Shown one piece after another: positions 24,000-36,235 of a stretch of 64,000 bases of DNA. Below the pieces are notes generated by a model, which was not told the DNA's origin, ran no database searches, and saw nothing but the letters and a program-made list of their open reading frames with translations. Source of the DNA: Delphinapterus leucas (taxonomy: Eukaryota > Chordata > Mammalia > Artiodactyla > Monodontidae); the NCBI RefSeq assembly GCF_002288925.2, contig NW_022098036.1, forward strand, positions 45,703,847 through 45,767,846, in the 5' to 3' direction. The stretch's first letter is position 1; every line of letters begins with the position of its first letter. Made by a program: the position numbers and the translations under genes.

Positions 24000-26900
24000 T
24001 GGGGACAAAGGCAGGGAGTGAGGAGCAGGGTCCCTAATGAGTGGGGTTTACTTAGGTGAAGAGAGAGTGGGAGAGCAGCCTTTCTTCTTTATACTGAACA
24101 GCTGCTATGCACTCGGTGTGGAGCTAGTCTCCCAAAGGAATGCGAAAGGACCCAGGGCAGGATTTGAGATTTCAAGGAGTTTCTTTAGAAAGGGGTAGAA
24201 AGCAAGGGTGGAAGTGTAGTGGACCCTCTGGAGTACTTTGAGGCTCTGTACTCCTGCAACAACTATGAGACTTTTTACTCCTGCAGCTCATCTTGGCTAG
24301 GAGGAGATTCTCCAGCTGACCAGAGGGGAGAATAGCATAGCAGGGATGCAGACTGAAAATACAGGGCTAATAGGGTGCTTTCCCGTGGCAACCAGGTGTC
24401 AGGGTGTGGTGGGAGGTATTTATGACCAGGGGTTGGATTTGGCTTTGCCACCCGCTGGCTGTGGGCTGGAGAGAAAGTCAATTTCTCCATTCCTCAGTTT
24501 CTGCATCTTCAGTGGAAGAGGATAAACCAGGAGGTGATTGAAGTTTCTCACCATTCTAACACTCTGTGTGTTGCGGGGCATAGCGGTAGGGCCGTAGGGC
24601 TGAGAAGGAGATCCTTCATGTGGAAAACATAATGATGGTTTGGATGCTGAGAAATGGACTAGTTGTGAACTCAGAGATTTTAATTCTTATTACAGAGGAG
24701 TGTTATTGCTACTGGGTCAACTGTCTGGTTTCAACATGTAGTGCCAGTAATATTGGCTCCTTTGTGGTTCTTTTATTTATAAACTTGGTGCATGAAACTC
24801 TTCTTCCTCCTTAAGGCAATTGAGGTAGTTAATCTTCCGTTAATCACTCATGACCATAACGTGCTCTGCAGACACAGTTGAAGTCTTTATGGGCGAGGAG
24901 GCCTTGGATGTGACAGAGCTGCTGACAACTCAGACCCAAGGTATGTGGGCTTTTTGTTTGTTTGTTTGCTTTTTTTGGTATTGTCTCTGTGGATGCTGAC
25001 TTCCCTTCTACTGTCTCTGAGAAATATTGCTCACTTCTCTTAGGTGACAAGTGAGGATGGAAAGCAACTCCGAGGCCTACCCTGGGCCTTGTGGTCCCAG
25101 CACAACCAGAAGTCCTGGAGGCAGAATCCCTAAAGTTTTGCGAGGAATTGTGAAAACCCTCCAGCTTTCTCCACAGTTACTCCAAATTCCTCAGGTTCCT
25201 GGAGATGAGGAAAAACCAAGAACATCACTGAGGTAAGCATGTTTTATGTCAGCTTCCCTGTCTGTTGGGACAGTTTTTGGGAGGCATGTGGATCTGCAAG
25301 TGTAGATGAGGTGGCACATTCTCTCCTGGGGCTGCTGGAGTAGTGTCATCTTGGGGACCAGCAAGAGAAATGCTTCATCCAATTCGTATGCTCTCCTTTT
25401 ATGGTTGGGAAGACACACTCATCAATCCACAGAATGTGGTCACCTAAGGAGGGAGAAAAGGCAAAGGGCTCAATGTGACCTGCTCCATATTCCATTTGTC
25501 AATCATCCAAGTCTGCCATCTTCCTTTTCATGTTCTAAGTTTTGACCTTTTCAGTATGGCTTCCTCTCCACTTGTGCTAATTCATGGAATTCCATCACTT
25601 GGTTTTGAAAAATGGAAGTCTTTCTTTCACGAGAAAGCCTGCCATCCCCACCCCTTCCCTGCTCCCCCCCATTTTATCCCTGTCATGGGGGGATGTCCAA
25701 GGAATGTAGGAGCTCTTATGTCTGCTCTCCAAGAGTAAGTTATTTGGTGTTCTAGATTGCTTTATTATCTACCCTTCAGAAAATCTTGTTAGTGGATAGA
25801 TGAGGCTTGGATAAAGCATTTCTGAGGGCAAAGTTGTCACCAGTCTTGTGCGCTATTATATCCCCAGCATTCAGCACAGTGCAGGGTATGTAGTACTCAT
25901 TCATTCCACATTTCACCCACTCATTCATTCCACACGTTTGTTGAGTGCCCATTTTGTGCCAGATTTCTAAGTGGTGGAGTTAAGGCAGTGAAGAAAACAG
26001 ACAAAATCTCTGCCATCATGGAGCTTGTGTTCCAGTCAGTGGAGAGCTAAATAACAAATAAATAAGCAAGTAAAATATACAGCACATCAGATGGTAATAA
26101 ATGCTATGGAGAAAAATTAAGCATAGAGGAGAGATGGTATTTGCTGGAGGAAGAATAAAGCGCTCTGACCAAAAAATATTAGAGATGTATAACCCCATGA
26201 TTTCAATTTATATTTGGAGGCAAGATGTTGAATTGAGAAGTAGGAAAGAAGCCTCAATTCCAGAGTTTTTTCACCTTGTTGCTATGGAGAATTTATTAGC
26301 CAGTACTTTCTGTCTGAGGCACTGCAGGGGCCTAAGACTCTACCTAGAGTGGGGAAAGTTTTGTTTGAACTCAGTTCTCTTCTTTGCTTGGTGGCTCCCA
26401 CACCTTAATTCAGCACTTTCTGGTGTCAGTTTCCTCATTTTTGAATGCAGAGAACTGTGGATGATAGATCTTGAGCCCTTCTGCTGCCTCGATTAAGTGA
26501 TAATAAGTCAGTGAAAATGGAAGAGACAAACTTGGACACTCTGTCTCACTGTGCAGATATATATGGATGGTAAAGTTGGCAATTCTATGGACCCTCCAGG
26601 GACCCGCAGAATTTCTCCAGCTCTCATCACACTAGCCCCAGACCCCTGTAGCTGCCATTCCAGACAGGCCTCTGAGAAGGCAAGAAGAAGGCAGTGAATA
26701 CATTAGCACCCTAGAGACTCTAAGAGAATTCAACAAGCTACTGCCTTTGGCAAGCATCAGAAGGGAGGAAGATGTTGGCCCATTTCCCATGTTGTGGCCT
26801 GGGAGACAAGCTGCAGACCTAGGGGTGGGCTCAGGAGTGGAAGTGGGAGGGGGCTGTGTAGCCGCAGTCCTCCTTCAGTCACAGGAGTGAGGAATCTCCG

Positions 26901-29240
26901 GAGAACAGCTTGGAAGCTGCAATTGCAACTGGTGTTTTAAAGCAAGGGAGGGAGAAGTGGAGGTGGAAGGGGTTAGGTACCCCTACCCCCATTCCCTCTC
27001 CCCAGGACTGGCCAAGGAGTCAAGGGCAACCTCTGCATCACACAGATGACTGGAATTCACACAATTGTTCCCAGCCGTTCTCTAATTCAGGCATTGTTAT
27101 AGGCCATGTATTTCTTTAGTATATCCCACAGCCCCTAGCTCAGTACTTGGGCCGTCTGCCTCAGACCCAGATCCTAGCTCTGCTTCTGGAACCTTAGGTA
27201 AGCTACCCAGTCTCTCTGAGGCTCAGTTTCTCCATCTGTGACACTGAGCTGACAATAAAGACCTCACGGGGCTGTCATAAGGATTAAGTGAGTCCACACC
27301 TGCAGAGTGGTTGCATCTTCGCACTCTGTAATTTAGTTCACTTTCTTCTCAATTATTCCACTTTATTGTTGGCCCTTTACTTTACTTATGTTAAGTAACA
27401 TTTATGGCATAGCTACCATGTACAATGCAATTTACTTCCTCTCTATCATTTGCCTTTAACAACACTGTGAAGATGGAACTCTTATTATCTCTGAAGATGT
27501 AACTCTTCTTATCCTGGTTTCAAAGATGAAGAGGTACAGATAATTTTAGAAGATGGAGTGAAGCTTGTGTCACGATCACAAAATCTCAGAGTTAGAAAAC
27601 ATTGAGAAATCCTCTGGGACCTGTGCTGCATTGTCCCAGTTTCTTGACAGATGGTCACGGAGCATTGGTTTGAATAGGTCTGGTGGCGAGGGCACAGCCC
27701 TGTTGTCCCTTATTTCTGACACATCCTGGGGACAGTCTCCTCTATGAACCACCCTCCCCCAACCTCCTGAATCACATACTGTGTCCTTCAGCTCCAGAGT
27801 CTGAAATCTGTCGCCCTCCCTTATTACCAGTGGTATCTTGGGCACGTGTTTTAGTTCTTCTGTGCCTTAGTGTCCTCGTTTGTAAAATGGGGATAATAAT
27901 AGAAAATGCGTCATAGGATCATTGTGAGGATTAAATCATATAACACATGTAACACTCAACAGATATTAATCATTATTACAGCTAACGTACAGTTTTATGA
28001 ATTTGTCCAGATGTTTTCTCTCCTCCTTCTCATCAAAGACATTCTTCTGGTCTCTGTCAGAAGGACCCACTGGGTCTCTTCCTAGGATTCCATTTTGCAG
28101 GTCTTTTAAAACTATGGTTCCAAAACTTTGACAACATCTACATAAAGCTTCCAAATATCATTCTTTATCATATATAGATACATATATATGAAAGGTCAGA
28201 CAAAATCACAAGAGATGGGCAGATTGGGAGGTGCCTTGGTGGAACAGTGAGGATCCCTGACTGGAACCAACTGTGTAACTGTGTGTGTCTGGCAAACACT
28301 TGTCAGCCTTTTTTGTACTTCTGTGAACAGCAGGATCTTTGATTAGATTATTGATAAGATTATTAATCTTTATTAATAAGCAGTACATATTTACAGCACA
28401 CAACCTGATGAATTCAGATATACCCATACACCCATGAAACCATCACAATAATCAAATTACTGAACATACCCATCACCACCAAAATTCCAGTAAGGTATTC
28501 AGTGAGGTGAATGGTAGCTTTTCTAGATGAGGTCAGAAGGAAGGACAGGTTCAGCCTCAGAATAGGCTGTCAGTCATCTAAATCTGGAAAAGTACATCGC
28601 TCAAGATAAAAGTGGAGTCTAAACTGAGCTGTCCAAAGAAGGATAAAGAAATGCCAGTGGGAAAAAATTGTTCAATGTCTTTTTTCTAGAACACATAGAA
28701 GAAGAAGTAAAGAGGTAGAGATGGAAAGGAGGGCAAAAGTCCAAAACAGTACAGCAAGCTAGAGATCAAGTCTTGCCATCCACGTTGAGAAGATGACAGG
28801 CAGTGTGTACCATTGATGCCGAAGGAAGGGAGGAGTCTTCCCACCTTCCCAGCCTCTCTCCTTGAGAACAGCTAGATTCCTGGTGTATATGGCTGGGGAG
28901 AAACTGGACATCACCATAGTCATACTTTGGAAAGTGCCTCTTTATGTCATATCCTAAGTACTTTAGGCTGTGTGGCCAAATCTTTTATGACTCTCCAAGA
29001 AAACTGTTAAGAGTGTACCGTAAATGCTACAATTTCTGACTCTGTCTCTCCTCTCTCCTGCCCTACACCGGGCCACACCCCAGTGGGGGTTGCCTATCTG
29101 AGCACCACTGGAGTGCATGGGCAGGCTGTGAGCCAGTGAACCTGAAGGAAAGGCATGAACGTCAGCCTTCTCCGGCTTCCATTTCTTGAACTATCTATTC
29201 AGGAGAAAGTCATGATCTTGTTGGAACTGCTGCTCCACGT
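24000..29240. other. Spacer between the truncated L1 and TRDV2
   Basis: No gene recognised. Old repeats are scattered here: MIR-like stretches near 24430-24560, 27175-27310 and 27830-27970, and an L2 3'-end-like stretch at 25880-26060 (TTTGTTGAGTGCCCATTTTG). The 131-codon frame at 26101-26496 is uninformative. No isolated V or deletion-element signal was found by eye. Confidence 0.45.
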
Positions 29241-29250
29241 AGATCTCCAC

Positions 29251-29289
29251 ATTTTTTGAGCTGCTCAGAAGTGAACCCACAGCAGGGTG
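29251..29289 (-). promoter_or_regulatory. 23-bp recombination signal of TRDV2 (degenerate heptamer)
   Basis: Read on the minus strand: heptamer CACCCTG (29283-29289), exactly 23 bp of spacer (29260-29282), then nonamer TCAAAAAAT (29251-29259). The critical CAC is kept, but heptamer positions 4 and 5 differ from CACAGTG. No better heptamer is placed correctly for this nonamer. Confidence 0.85.
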
Positions 29290-29775
29290 GTGGTCGAGGC
29301 ACAGTAGTAAGATCCTTCATCTCTCTCTGATGCCTCCAGGATATTCAGCACAGCCTGGTTGTTTAAAAAATCAATTTCACCTTGGAAGTTGTCTTCGAAA
29401 CCAGGGCCATATGTGCCCCCTTCTCGGTATATGAAAGTCATTGTGTTACCTGGTGTTTTCCTGTACCAGAAGGTATAGTAGTTACTGATGGATTCTCCTT
29501 TCATGGAGCACCTGAGGGTGACAGATTCCCCCACAGACACACTCCTTGCTTGGTCTTGAGGCACCAACATGACAGCTGACATGACTCCTAGAGAAGAGAC
29601 ACGAGAGGGGCTTAGTGAGGACTGGGGCTGAGATCATTGAGTAACGGGTGCTGTGCTCGAGGGCCAGGCCCTGGCAGCCTTGATGCCTTGCTGAGCCTTG
29701 CTCTTTTGAGGTTCCAGGATCTGCCTTACCTGCCCAGAAGAGGGTGAGGTGGATGAGGTAGCAGACCCTCTGCAT
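29290..29775 (-). CDS. TRDV2: T-cell receptor delta variable gene, TRDV2 type
   Basis: Germline V gene of the delta chain, which pairs with gamma in the T-cell surface receptor. Leader exon 29730-29775 encodes [15 protein letters not shown] plus one base, followed by a GTAAGG donor. A 142-bp intron ends in a CTTCTCTAG acceptor, and the V exon is 29290-29587. The codon split across the splice restores Gly, giving [13 protein letters not shown], very close to the human TRDV2 leader and framework 1 as I remember them. Landmarks are first Cys in LRCSMKG, Trp in [17 protein letters not shown], the TRDV2-typical YGPGF..NFQG stretch, and second Cys in [10 protein letters not shown]. There is no stop. 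The start is fixed by the leader and GCCATG context. A 23-bp signal follows directly, although its heptamer is poor. It is expected to rearrange to the D segments at 13.5 and 4.5 kb. Identification is very secure; function depends on the weak signal. Confidence 0.95.
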
Positions 29776-29850
29776 GGCTCCACTCAGGGACAGCTCTGCC
29801 TCCCAACTTGTCCTGTGCCTGGTCCCTCCTCAGAGTCAACACCTTCTCTG

Positions 29851-29918
29851 TGACGTGTTTGTGCCTGAGGAAACCAGCCCCTGTTGGCAGCTGTTCTGTT
29901 ACCCAGAGAGGTTTTGTC
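29851..29918 (-). promoter_or_regulatory. TRDV2 proximal promoter module with CRE-like site
   Basis: About 76-140 bp upstream of the start codon. It contains a TGACGTG site (29851-29857), like the cAMP-response decamer of many TCR V promoters. It also has a GACAAAAC-CTC..GGG..CAG.CAGCTG stretch (29886-29918) that recurs upstream of the TRDV4-type gene. No clear TATA box is visible. Promoter role is inferred from position and from the similarity of the two genes. Confidence 0.5.
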
Positions 29919-30059
29919 AATCACAGGAAGCACGCAGAGCCTGCTGTTAATGAGATGACAGTGCCCTTCAAGATCAATAACGTGGTCCAGATAAATAAGG
30001 CCAATTGAGAGGAGGTTAACACAGCTTATTTGATTGATCACAAGATTTTTGCTTCCCAC

Positions 30060-31667
30060 CCTAGAAGTTAAGTTTGATATAGTTGCTTCATTTTCATGTT
30101 AGAGGTACATGTTGTATGTACTGTGGTGATGTTAAGGGTTAATACCCAGAAGAATTATTGACTTTTACAGCCATAATCAAAAGAACCATCAAAAGAGGAG
30201 GTCGATAGTGTGCACAAGGACTGTGGGTGTTGTAATGATTGTTCTGTTTACTCCAAACTCCCTCCAGGCAAAGTTGGATAAGGGCGATTCACCCAAGTAT
30301 AAAAGAGCAATCCAATGAAACACTGTCTCCAAATTTAATGCAGTTTCCTAATCTTTATTGAGCTCATCTATCTTCTTTTCTGTAAGGTTCTTAGGTCACT
30401 TATGTTGAATTACACAAAGTAAAGTGTTGTAAAAAACTTAGAAACCACAACTACCTCCCAGTTTATGACAGCCTAAATTTAGATGTACTTCAAAAGAGAG
30501 GCGTATTTGAATTCTTGGGACCCGCACGTTTGGGTTTCAAGGCCAATAATCTATGAAATATTGAAATTAAACAGGTAAATTAATAATGGAAACTAGAAGG
30601 TGCAGCTGAAGTGGGGAAGAGGGTCACCTGGTAACCAAAGAGGTGTTCAATATCTGAGGATGGGTGCAGGACCTAAATTCCAACACTAGTGGAGCAGACA
30701 CCCACCTGAGCTTTCTTGTTTTCCCCAGCGTGACTGGGACCAGACTGGCCTGAGGATTCAGATAGAGGCAAGCTCAAGTTAGCTTGACCTCATGGTAGTT
30801 GCTCTCCTTACCCTAGTCATCTCATTTACCCAACTGCCTATCTCACCCACCATTTCTAGAGGACCATTAGCAAGTACTCAAGGTGGTCACGATCTCTGGT
30901 ATTACAAAGTGCACTATCTGTACCTGTAGGATACAATGGTGCCTGTTCTCTATAGTGTGTTCAAAGCTGCCAAGGGCAACTTTTCTGGGCTTACTTGATC
31001 TTTTTATATCAGGTTGCTTGCCTAGTGGCACATCCTATAAATCTAGTCATTTTTACTATGCACCAGACCTTGGGGGTTCACTGATGAATGACAGATATAG
31101 TCTCTTCTCTCATGGAGTTTAGTTTCGAGCATGAGAGCCAGTCATCACTTAATGATTTGCATAATGAATTTCTCCAGTGCTACAGAGTGACAAGTACTCT
31201 ACAGAAGCAGAATTAAGATAGCACGTTATGGGGCCAGGATCTGGTCAGGAGGTCAGGCAAGTCTTCCCTGAGGAAGTGACTTTGCAGTTGAGACTTAAAA
31301 GCTGAAGTTACCCAGGTGTGCTGGGTAGTGTCTGTCCCCCCAGATCACTCTAGTTCCTCCTCTAGGAGGCTGATCTCAATGGACAGCATCCACCTGGTTC
31401 CCTTGCTCTCTGGCATCCTGTTCAGTTTGGCCAACGGGAGGCACCATCAGGAGATTGGAGAGAAGGAGGAGGAAGAGGTGGGGTGGTCTTACCCCAGATC
31501 CCTTCCTGCTAGGCTGTGCCTTGGCTGTGGCTGCTTTCCTCTGCCAGAGGCTGCAGGTTTTGGTAAAGACTCACGTACTTCATGCTTCAGGCCCAGGGTG
31601 GCAGCGATTCTCCTGTTGCCAGACTTGGGGTGTTTCACCGTCTTTTTTTGGTTTCCCATAACCCAGC
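30060..31667. other. Spacer 5' of TRDV2
   Basis: Contains an L2-like 3' fragment at about 31045-31210 and GC-richer text at 31316-31675 with a 119-codon chance frame. Nothing resembling a V gene or signal was seen. Confidence 0.4.
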
Positions 31668-32366
31668 TGTATTAGTTTCCTATGTCTGCCTTAACAAAGT
31701 ACCACAAACTGGTTGGCTTAAAACAACAGAGACTTGCTGTCTCACAGTTCTGGGGGCTAGAAGTCTGAAATCAAGGTGTCAGCAGGGCCACGCCCTCTCC
31801 GAAAACTTTAGGCAGATCCTTCCTTGCCTCTTCCTAGCAGCTGGTGGTTTGCTGGCAGTCCTTGGTGTTCTTTTGTTTGTTCGTTTGTTTTTGTTTTTTT
31901 GCGGTACGCGGGCCTCTTACTGTTGTGGCCTCTCCCGTTGCGGAGCACAGGCTCCGGACGCGCAGGCTCAGCGGCCATGGCTCGCCGGCCCAGCCGCTCC
32001 GCGGCATGTGGGATCTTCCCGGACCGGGGCATGAACCCGCGTCCCCTGCATCGGCAGGCGGACTCTCAACCACTGCGCCACCAGGGAAGCCCCGTTGGTG
32101 TTCTTTAGCTTGGCTCGCCTTTCCTGTCACATGGTGTTCTCCCAGTGTCTTTGTCTTTACACTGCTTTCTTCTTACAAAGACATCAGTCATGTTGGCTTA
32201 GGGGCCCACCCTACTCCAGTCTGACCTCATCTTAACTAATTACATCAATCTTAACTAATTACAGCAATTGCAATGATGCTATTTCCATATAAGGTCACTT
32301 TCTGAGGTACTGGGGGTTAGGACTTGAACATATCGTTTTTTGAGGGACACAGTTCAGTCTATAACA
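31668..32366 (-). repeat. MaLR-type LTR split by a SINE
   Basis: Same family as the LTR at 9.3 kb but reversed: AACAAAGTACCACAAACTGG at the left end and GGGACACAGTTCAGTCTATA at the right. The halves 31668-31874 and 32108-32366 join across the SINE at 31875-32094. Confidence 0.7.
31875..32094 (-). mobile_element. CHR-2-type cetacean SINE nested in an LTR
   Basis: Reverse oriented, with target-site duplications TTGGTGTTCTTTT at 31862-31874 and 32095-32107 (one difference). It inserted into the older LTR. Confidence 0.95.
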
Positions 32367-34627
32367 CCTGCCCACACCTTTGCAAATGTCCTTTTCATTA
32401 GATTCTTTCTGATCTCCCTTTTGACAGTGCCCTCTGTCCCCTGCTGGACTCTGCTTGATACACCCAGTATCAGGGGCATGTGTAGGGAAAGAACATTCTA
32501 TATAAGAAATGAGAATGTATTAAAAAAAAAAAGCCCTGAGGCAGGAGGAAGTGCTGTAGGCTTAAAGCTGCATTTACATCAAAAGAACAGTTAGCAGGGC
32601 TCAAATAAGCCTGTCTTCTTAGATAATTATTGTTGAATTCTCCCAAATTATTCAGGAAGTCATTCTGAAAAATTCCAAGACTGTGCTTACGTTTATGACT
32701 GTGATTTCTATCTGCCACAGGTTAGAGGTAATTTTAAGAGTTTTTGGCTAATGAACAAAAACAACCTCCCTCTAGGCCTGACGAGGAGAGAGTCCATATG
32801 AACAATAAATCAAAGCAGAGGTGGAAGACAGTAGTGGGGATGGAGCAGGTGATGATTTGGTTTGGTGGTTGCTGGGGCAGGTTGTGGCTAGGAGACGTGC
32901 TCTACTGGTCAGGGAGAGTCGGGACCTGCTGCAGAAGCTTGGCCCAGGCCTGTGGCAGGAGCAAGATGGAACTCGAACACAAGCATAGCCTATGTGGGGT
33001 GCCCAGGTGGAAGGTAGAAAAGTGTTCCTGGGCCCTGCCCTTGGACTCCCTCTTTCTTAGGCTCTGCGCAGATTGTGTTCCCTGTGCCCATTCTTTCTGT
33101 GTCCAGGTCAGCAATTAGGCCACAGCTTCCCAGGTCCTGGGAGATGTCTGTCCCTTCATGTGACTTCTGGGGAGAGTTAATGTTTCTTTACAGTCGCTGA
33201 GGGATAAATGAAATTATATTTGCGAACACTTGGCTCATTGCTTGGCCATTTGTTAGTTTCCTTCTTTTTTGACATCGTTACATAAAAATCAGGACACCTG
33301 AGACTTGGACAGTTAGTAGGAGAGACGAGAGTGCTTTGGAGGGGGCTTTATCCATCCTTTTCCATAATCCCTGTCAGCCTCCCATTCTTTGACATTTTTC
33401 CTAATTTTATGTGCTATGAAAATACTGCCTCAAGGCAAGTCCCTGAGGCATCTTTCAACCAGATTGCAGCCCCTTAGCCCCTCCTTTGTAGAAATTCTGG
33501 AGTTGCCTTTGTATGCTTTATGATGTGTAAGTGCAGCCTCACAATTGTTGTTTGGTCTGTCTTTATCTCCTGTGTAATCCCCTCAAAGCACCCGTTGAAC
33601 CCATAAAGGTCCTCAAAAATGCTGATTGAAGTGAAATGATTTCTTCTGCCCAAGAAGACTTGAAAGTGAGTTGCTGTCTACAACACCCCAGGAGCAGAGG
33701 AAGACATTAAGGACCTCATTCCCAAGATCATGGCCATAGGAAGGACCCCATGTCTTTGGGTTGTGGCTCTAAAGATGGGCCATATCGTTACAGAAACTTC
33801 TGCTCCCTTCAGCCTTACCAGACAGAAGAGGGTTAAGAAAGGCACTGCTGACCTCAATACACAAGCTGCCACGAGCACTTCTTGCTTTTCCATTAGTGTA
33901 CAGTTGCTAGAGATGGCTGTGAGGCTGAGGTAGTTAATATTTCATTTTCAGAGCCAGGGTGCTGCCTGGGGAGTCCCAGGAAAATCAACATAGATTACAT
34001 AGCAATGGAGGAAGATGTGTTTATTGGCCTCACTGAGAACAGAAGGAAGAATGAAAGATTTGAAGGGAGAAGGGACCTTTGCAAGCCTTCTCATCCACGT
34101 TTCAGCCTTCACTTCCCCATGACCTCAAGCAGAGAGCGGCTTTTCCTGTTCTTCAAGTGAGTTCTTTGAACTCATATGCCATTTCTTTGAATTTGCACAG
34201 CCTGTTGAGCTCGAGCAGCTGGGCAACCCCACCTCTGCTCAGACAACCCTCAGATAGAACGCCACCTACACACTGGGCTGGAAAGGGTCCTGGAACCCGG
34301 GAGTCCTTGTTTTTCACTGCCTGCTCTAGTCTCAAGGGGCAGCTGTGCTGTAGTGGAGAGACCACTGGATTTAGGCTTGGAAGATCTGGGTGTGTACGTG
34401 ACACCACCACTTACTTGCAAGTCACTTAACCTCTCTAAGCCTCCATTTTCTAGACAATAAAATGGGGATAATACTGCCTTGTGCGGTCTTAAAATAATGG
34501 ATGTGGATACACCTTGTGACTAATCTCCAGGGAGACCTGCACTTGGGGTCAGCTCACCAGTGTGGAAGGTGGGAGGAAAGGGCAGGCTTTGCTGCGACCT
34601 ATGTGGACCCAGAGGAGTTGCACCATG
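32367..34627. other. Spacer 3' of the V relic
   Basis: A MIR-like fragment lies at about 34330-34490 (AAGTCACTTAACCTCTCTAA..AAAATGGGGATAATA). No gene recognised; opposed frames near 33.7-33.9 kb have no recognisable domain. Confidence 0.45.
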
Positions 34628-34904
34628 GGGAAGGCAGCGAGTAGTAAGTCCCTTCTCTCTCACTGTAGTTTCAAGAATCTCCAGGGAGAATTGGCCTCTA
34701 CAAGTAAAGTTGTTCTGGAGACCAGGGCCGTAGAAGTCTTCTCGTTGGTTTATAAAGTTCAGGGAACCATCTTGGTCCCTCTGACACCTGTGTATCATGT
34801 AATTATTCATTTCCCTGTCCCTGTCATTTGGCACTGCAAAATCTTGCTTCTTCTAAAAGGAACAAACATCTCTTTTTGCTCCAACAAGACATCTGGCTTG
34901 ATTC
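34628..34904 (-). pseudogene. Relic delta V exon of the TRDV2/TRDV4 clan
   Basis: A V exon between TRDV2 and the TRDV4-type gene, clearly broken. It follows a usable TTTTTCAG acceptor. Framework 1 begins around PDVLLEQKEMF and reaches a first Cys in LQCQMTGTG. A one-base frameshift follows, after which the frame resumes as NNYMIHRCQRDQDG, then REDFYGPGLQNNF, which parallels the TRDV2 sequence [14 protein letters not shown]. The canonical framework-2 Trp is Arg (TGG to AGG). Near the end a second indel garbles the TYYC motif, so the conserved second Cys is lost. The flanking signal is degenerate (CATGGTG, 23 bp, then a nonamer lacking the A tract). No leader exon was found within the usual 100-200 bp. 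It indicates an old tandem series of related delta V genes. Confidence 0.8.
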
Positions 34905-36056
34905 CTGAAAAATAAAATCAAGGGAAAAGGAAGAGAGAGGAGCCCTATCAGAGCATCAAGGGACTGAGCTACCAGGGTGTGGTTACAGAGCCACCTTCCA
35001 TTTCCATCTTCCCACCATCTCTCCCAGGAGTCATTTCATCAGGGAAGTCATTTATTCATTCACCCAATTATTGGGCAAACATCCACTGGCTTCTATGGTG
35101 GACTCAGTGCGAGGCTGGGCTCCATGGAGGTGACAATGTTTTGGGCTCTCCGGGGCTCACCTGGCCCAGGAAGAAGTGCAGGGCCTGCGGTTCTGAGGCT
35201 CCAAGGCTGTTCTTACCTGTGCAGCCTAGTGGCAGGAGATGTGGTACGTGGCTTCCCCTGAAGATTGAAGGGTCTGCTTCCGGGACTGTCTCCTGGCCCT
35301 TTCTTCCTCGTCTCAGCCCTTAGTGTCTCAGCGACTCGCCTGTGTGCTCTTGGGCTTGCCTGCGGACAGCGAGGAAATGAGCCTGAATCAGCAGATGTTC
35401 TGCCGCCAGAGAACAGCCTCACCGGTAGTACAAACAATCTAGGGACTTTTTCATTCTGCTGCAAATGGCAGCGTCTCCCTTGTAGAGTTGAAACCAAGAT
35501 TTTGGCAGGGCAGATGTTGCTATTTAGATTCAGACAGCTTTTAATCTTCTTTCCCCCCTAGTTGTGGATGTTCCTTTTATTTTTTGTTGCAATATATTTA
35601 TTTTGGATCTTTTATTTATATACCAAGGGAGCTGCTTCCTAGGAAGGGAGCTAGACTTTGCCAAATTGCCCATCTTCCACAGGACCTGAGCCCATAACAG
35701 TTGCACAGAATTTAACAGAAAATATGATTGCACTGGATATAATTTTTAGTAACAGTTAAGTGCCTCCTGTAGTACTCTGCCCATATCAAGAGCCCTGTAA
35801 GTGTTGACGCTGTAATAGAGAAACACAGCACAAAATAAGCATAATGGGGGGATGGGGTAAGTGGAGTGGGCAATGAAAATTAAATGAGAAAAAGCAAAGT
35901 TAAAGCATGAAAAAAGGTTTAATGGGATATTGTAGAATTATCTACTGAAAGGACAAAGTAGAACAAACTAAAAATAAAAAGGAAATATAACAGCTTAGAT
36001 AAGAGGACTGTGGAAGCAGAGAAAAGCTGGAAGGTAATTAGGACAATCACCTCGAT
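34905..36056. other. Spacer 5' of the V relic
   Basis: A cryptic donor-like site at 35211-35220 (CTTACCTGTG) is preceded on the minus strand by no plausible leader peptide and lies 310 bp from the V-relic acceptor, so I do not call a leader. No other feature seen. Confidence 0.35.
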
Positions 36057-36235
36057 GCAGTGGGTCTCAGTCTTGGCCTCACATTGGGATCCCCTGGACA
36101 GTTTTAAAAAATACTGAAGTCTGGGTGTTACCCACAGAGAGTCTGATTTAATTAGTCTGGGGTGGGGTCCAGGCATCTGGATTTAAAAAAACTCCCTAGG
36201 TAATTCTGATGTGCAGCTAGGATTGAAAACCGCTG
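36057..36235. repeat. MER5-like hAT DNA transposon fragment
   Basis: Begins CAGTGGGTCTCAGTCTT and ends GATTGAAAACCGCTGTG, nearly inverted termini. The middle reads TCTGATTTAATTAGTCTGGGG, typical of MER5-type elements. Confidence 0.7.

Noticed and set aside
35211..35260. Leader exon for the V relic at 34.6-34.9 kb
   Set aside because: The donor-like site is present, but the preceding frame has a stop or no start and lies about 310 bp from the acceptor, beyond the 142-163 bp of its relatives.
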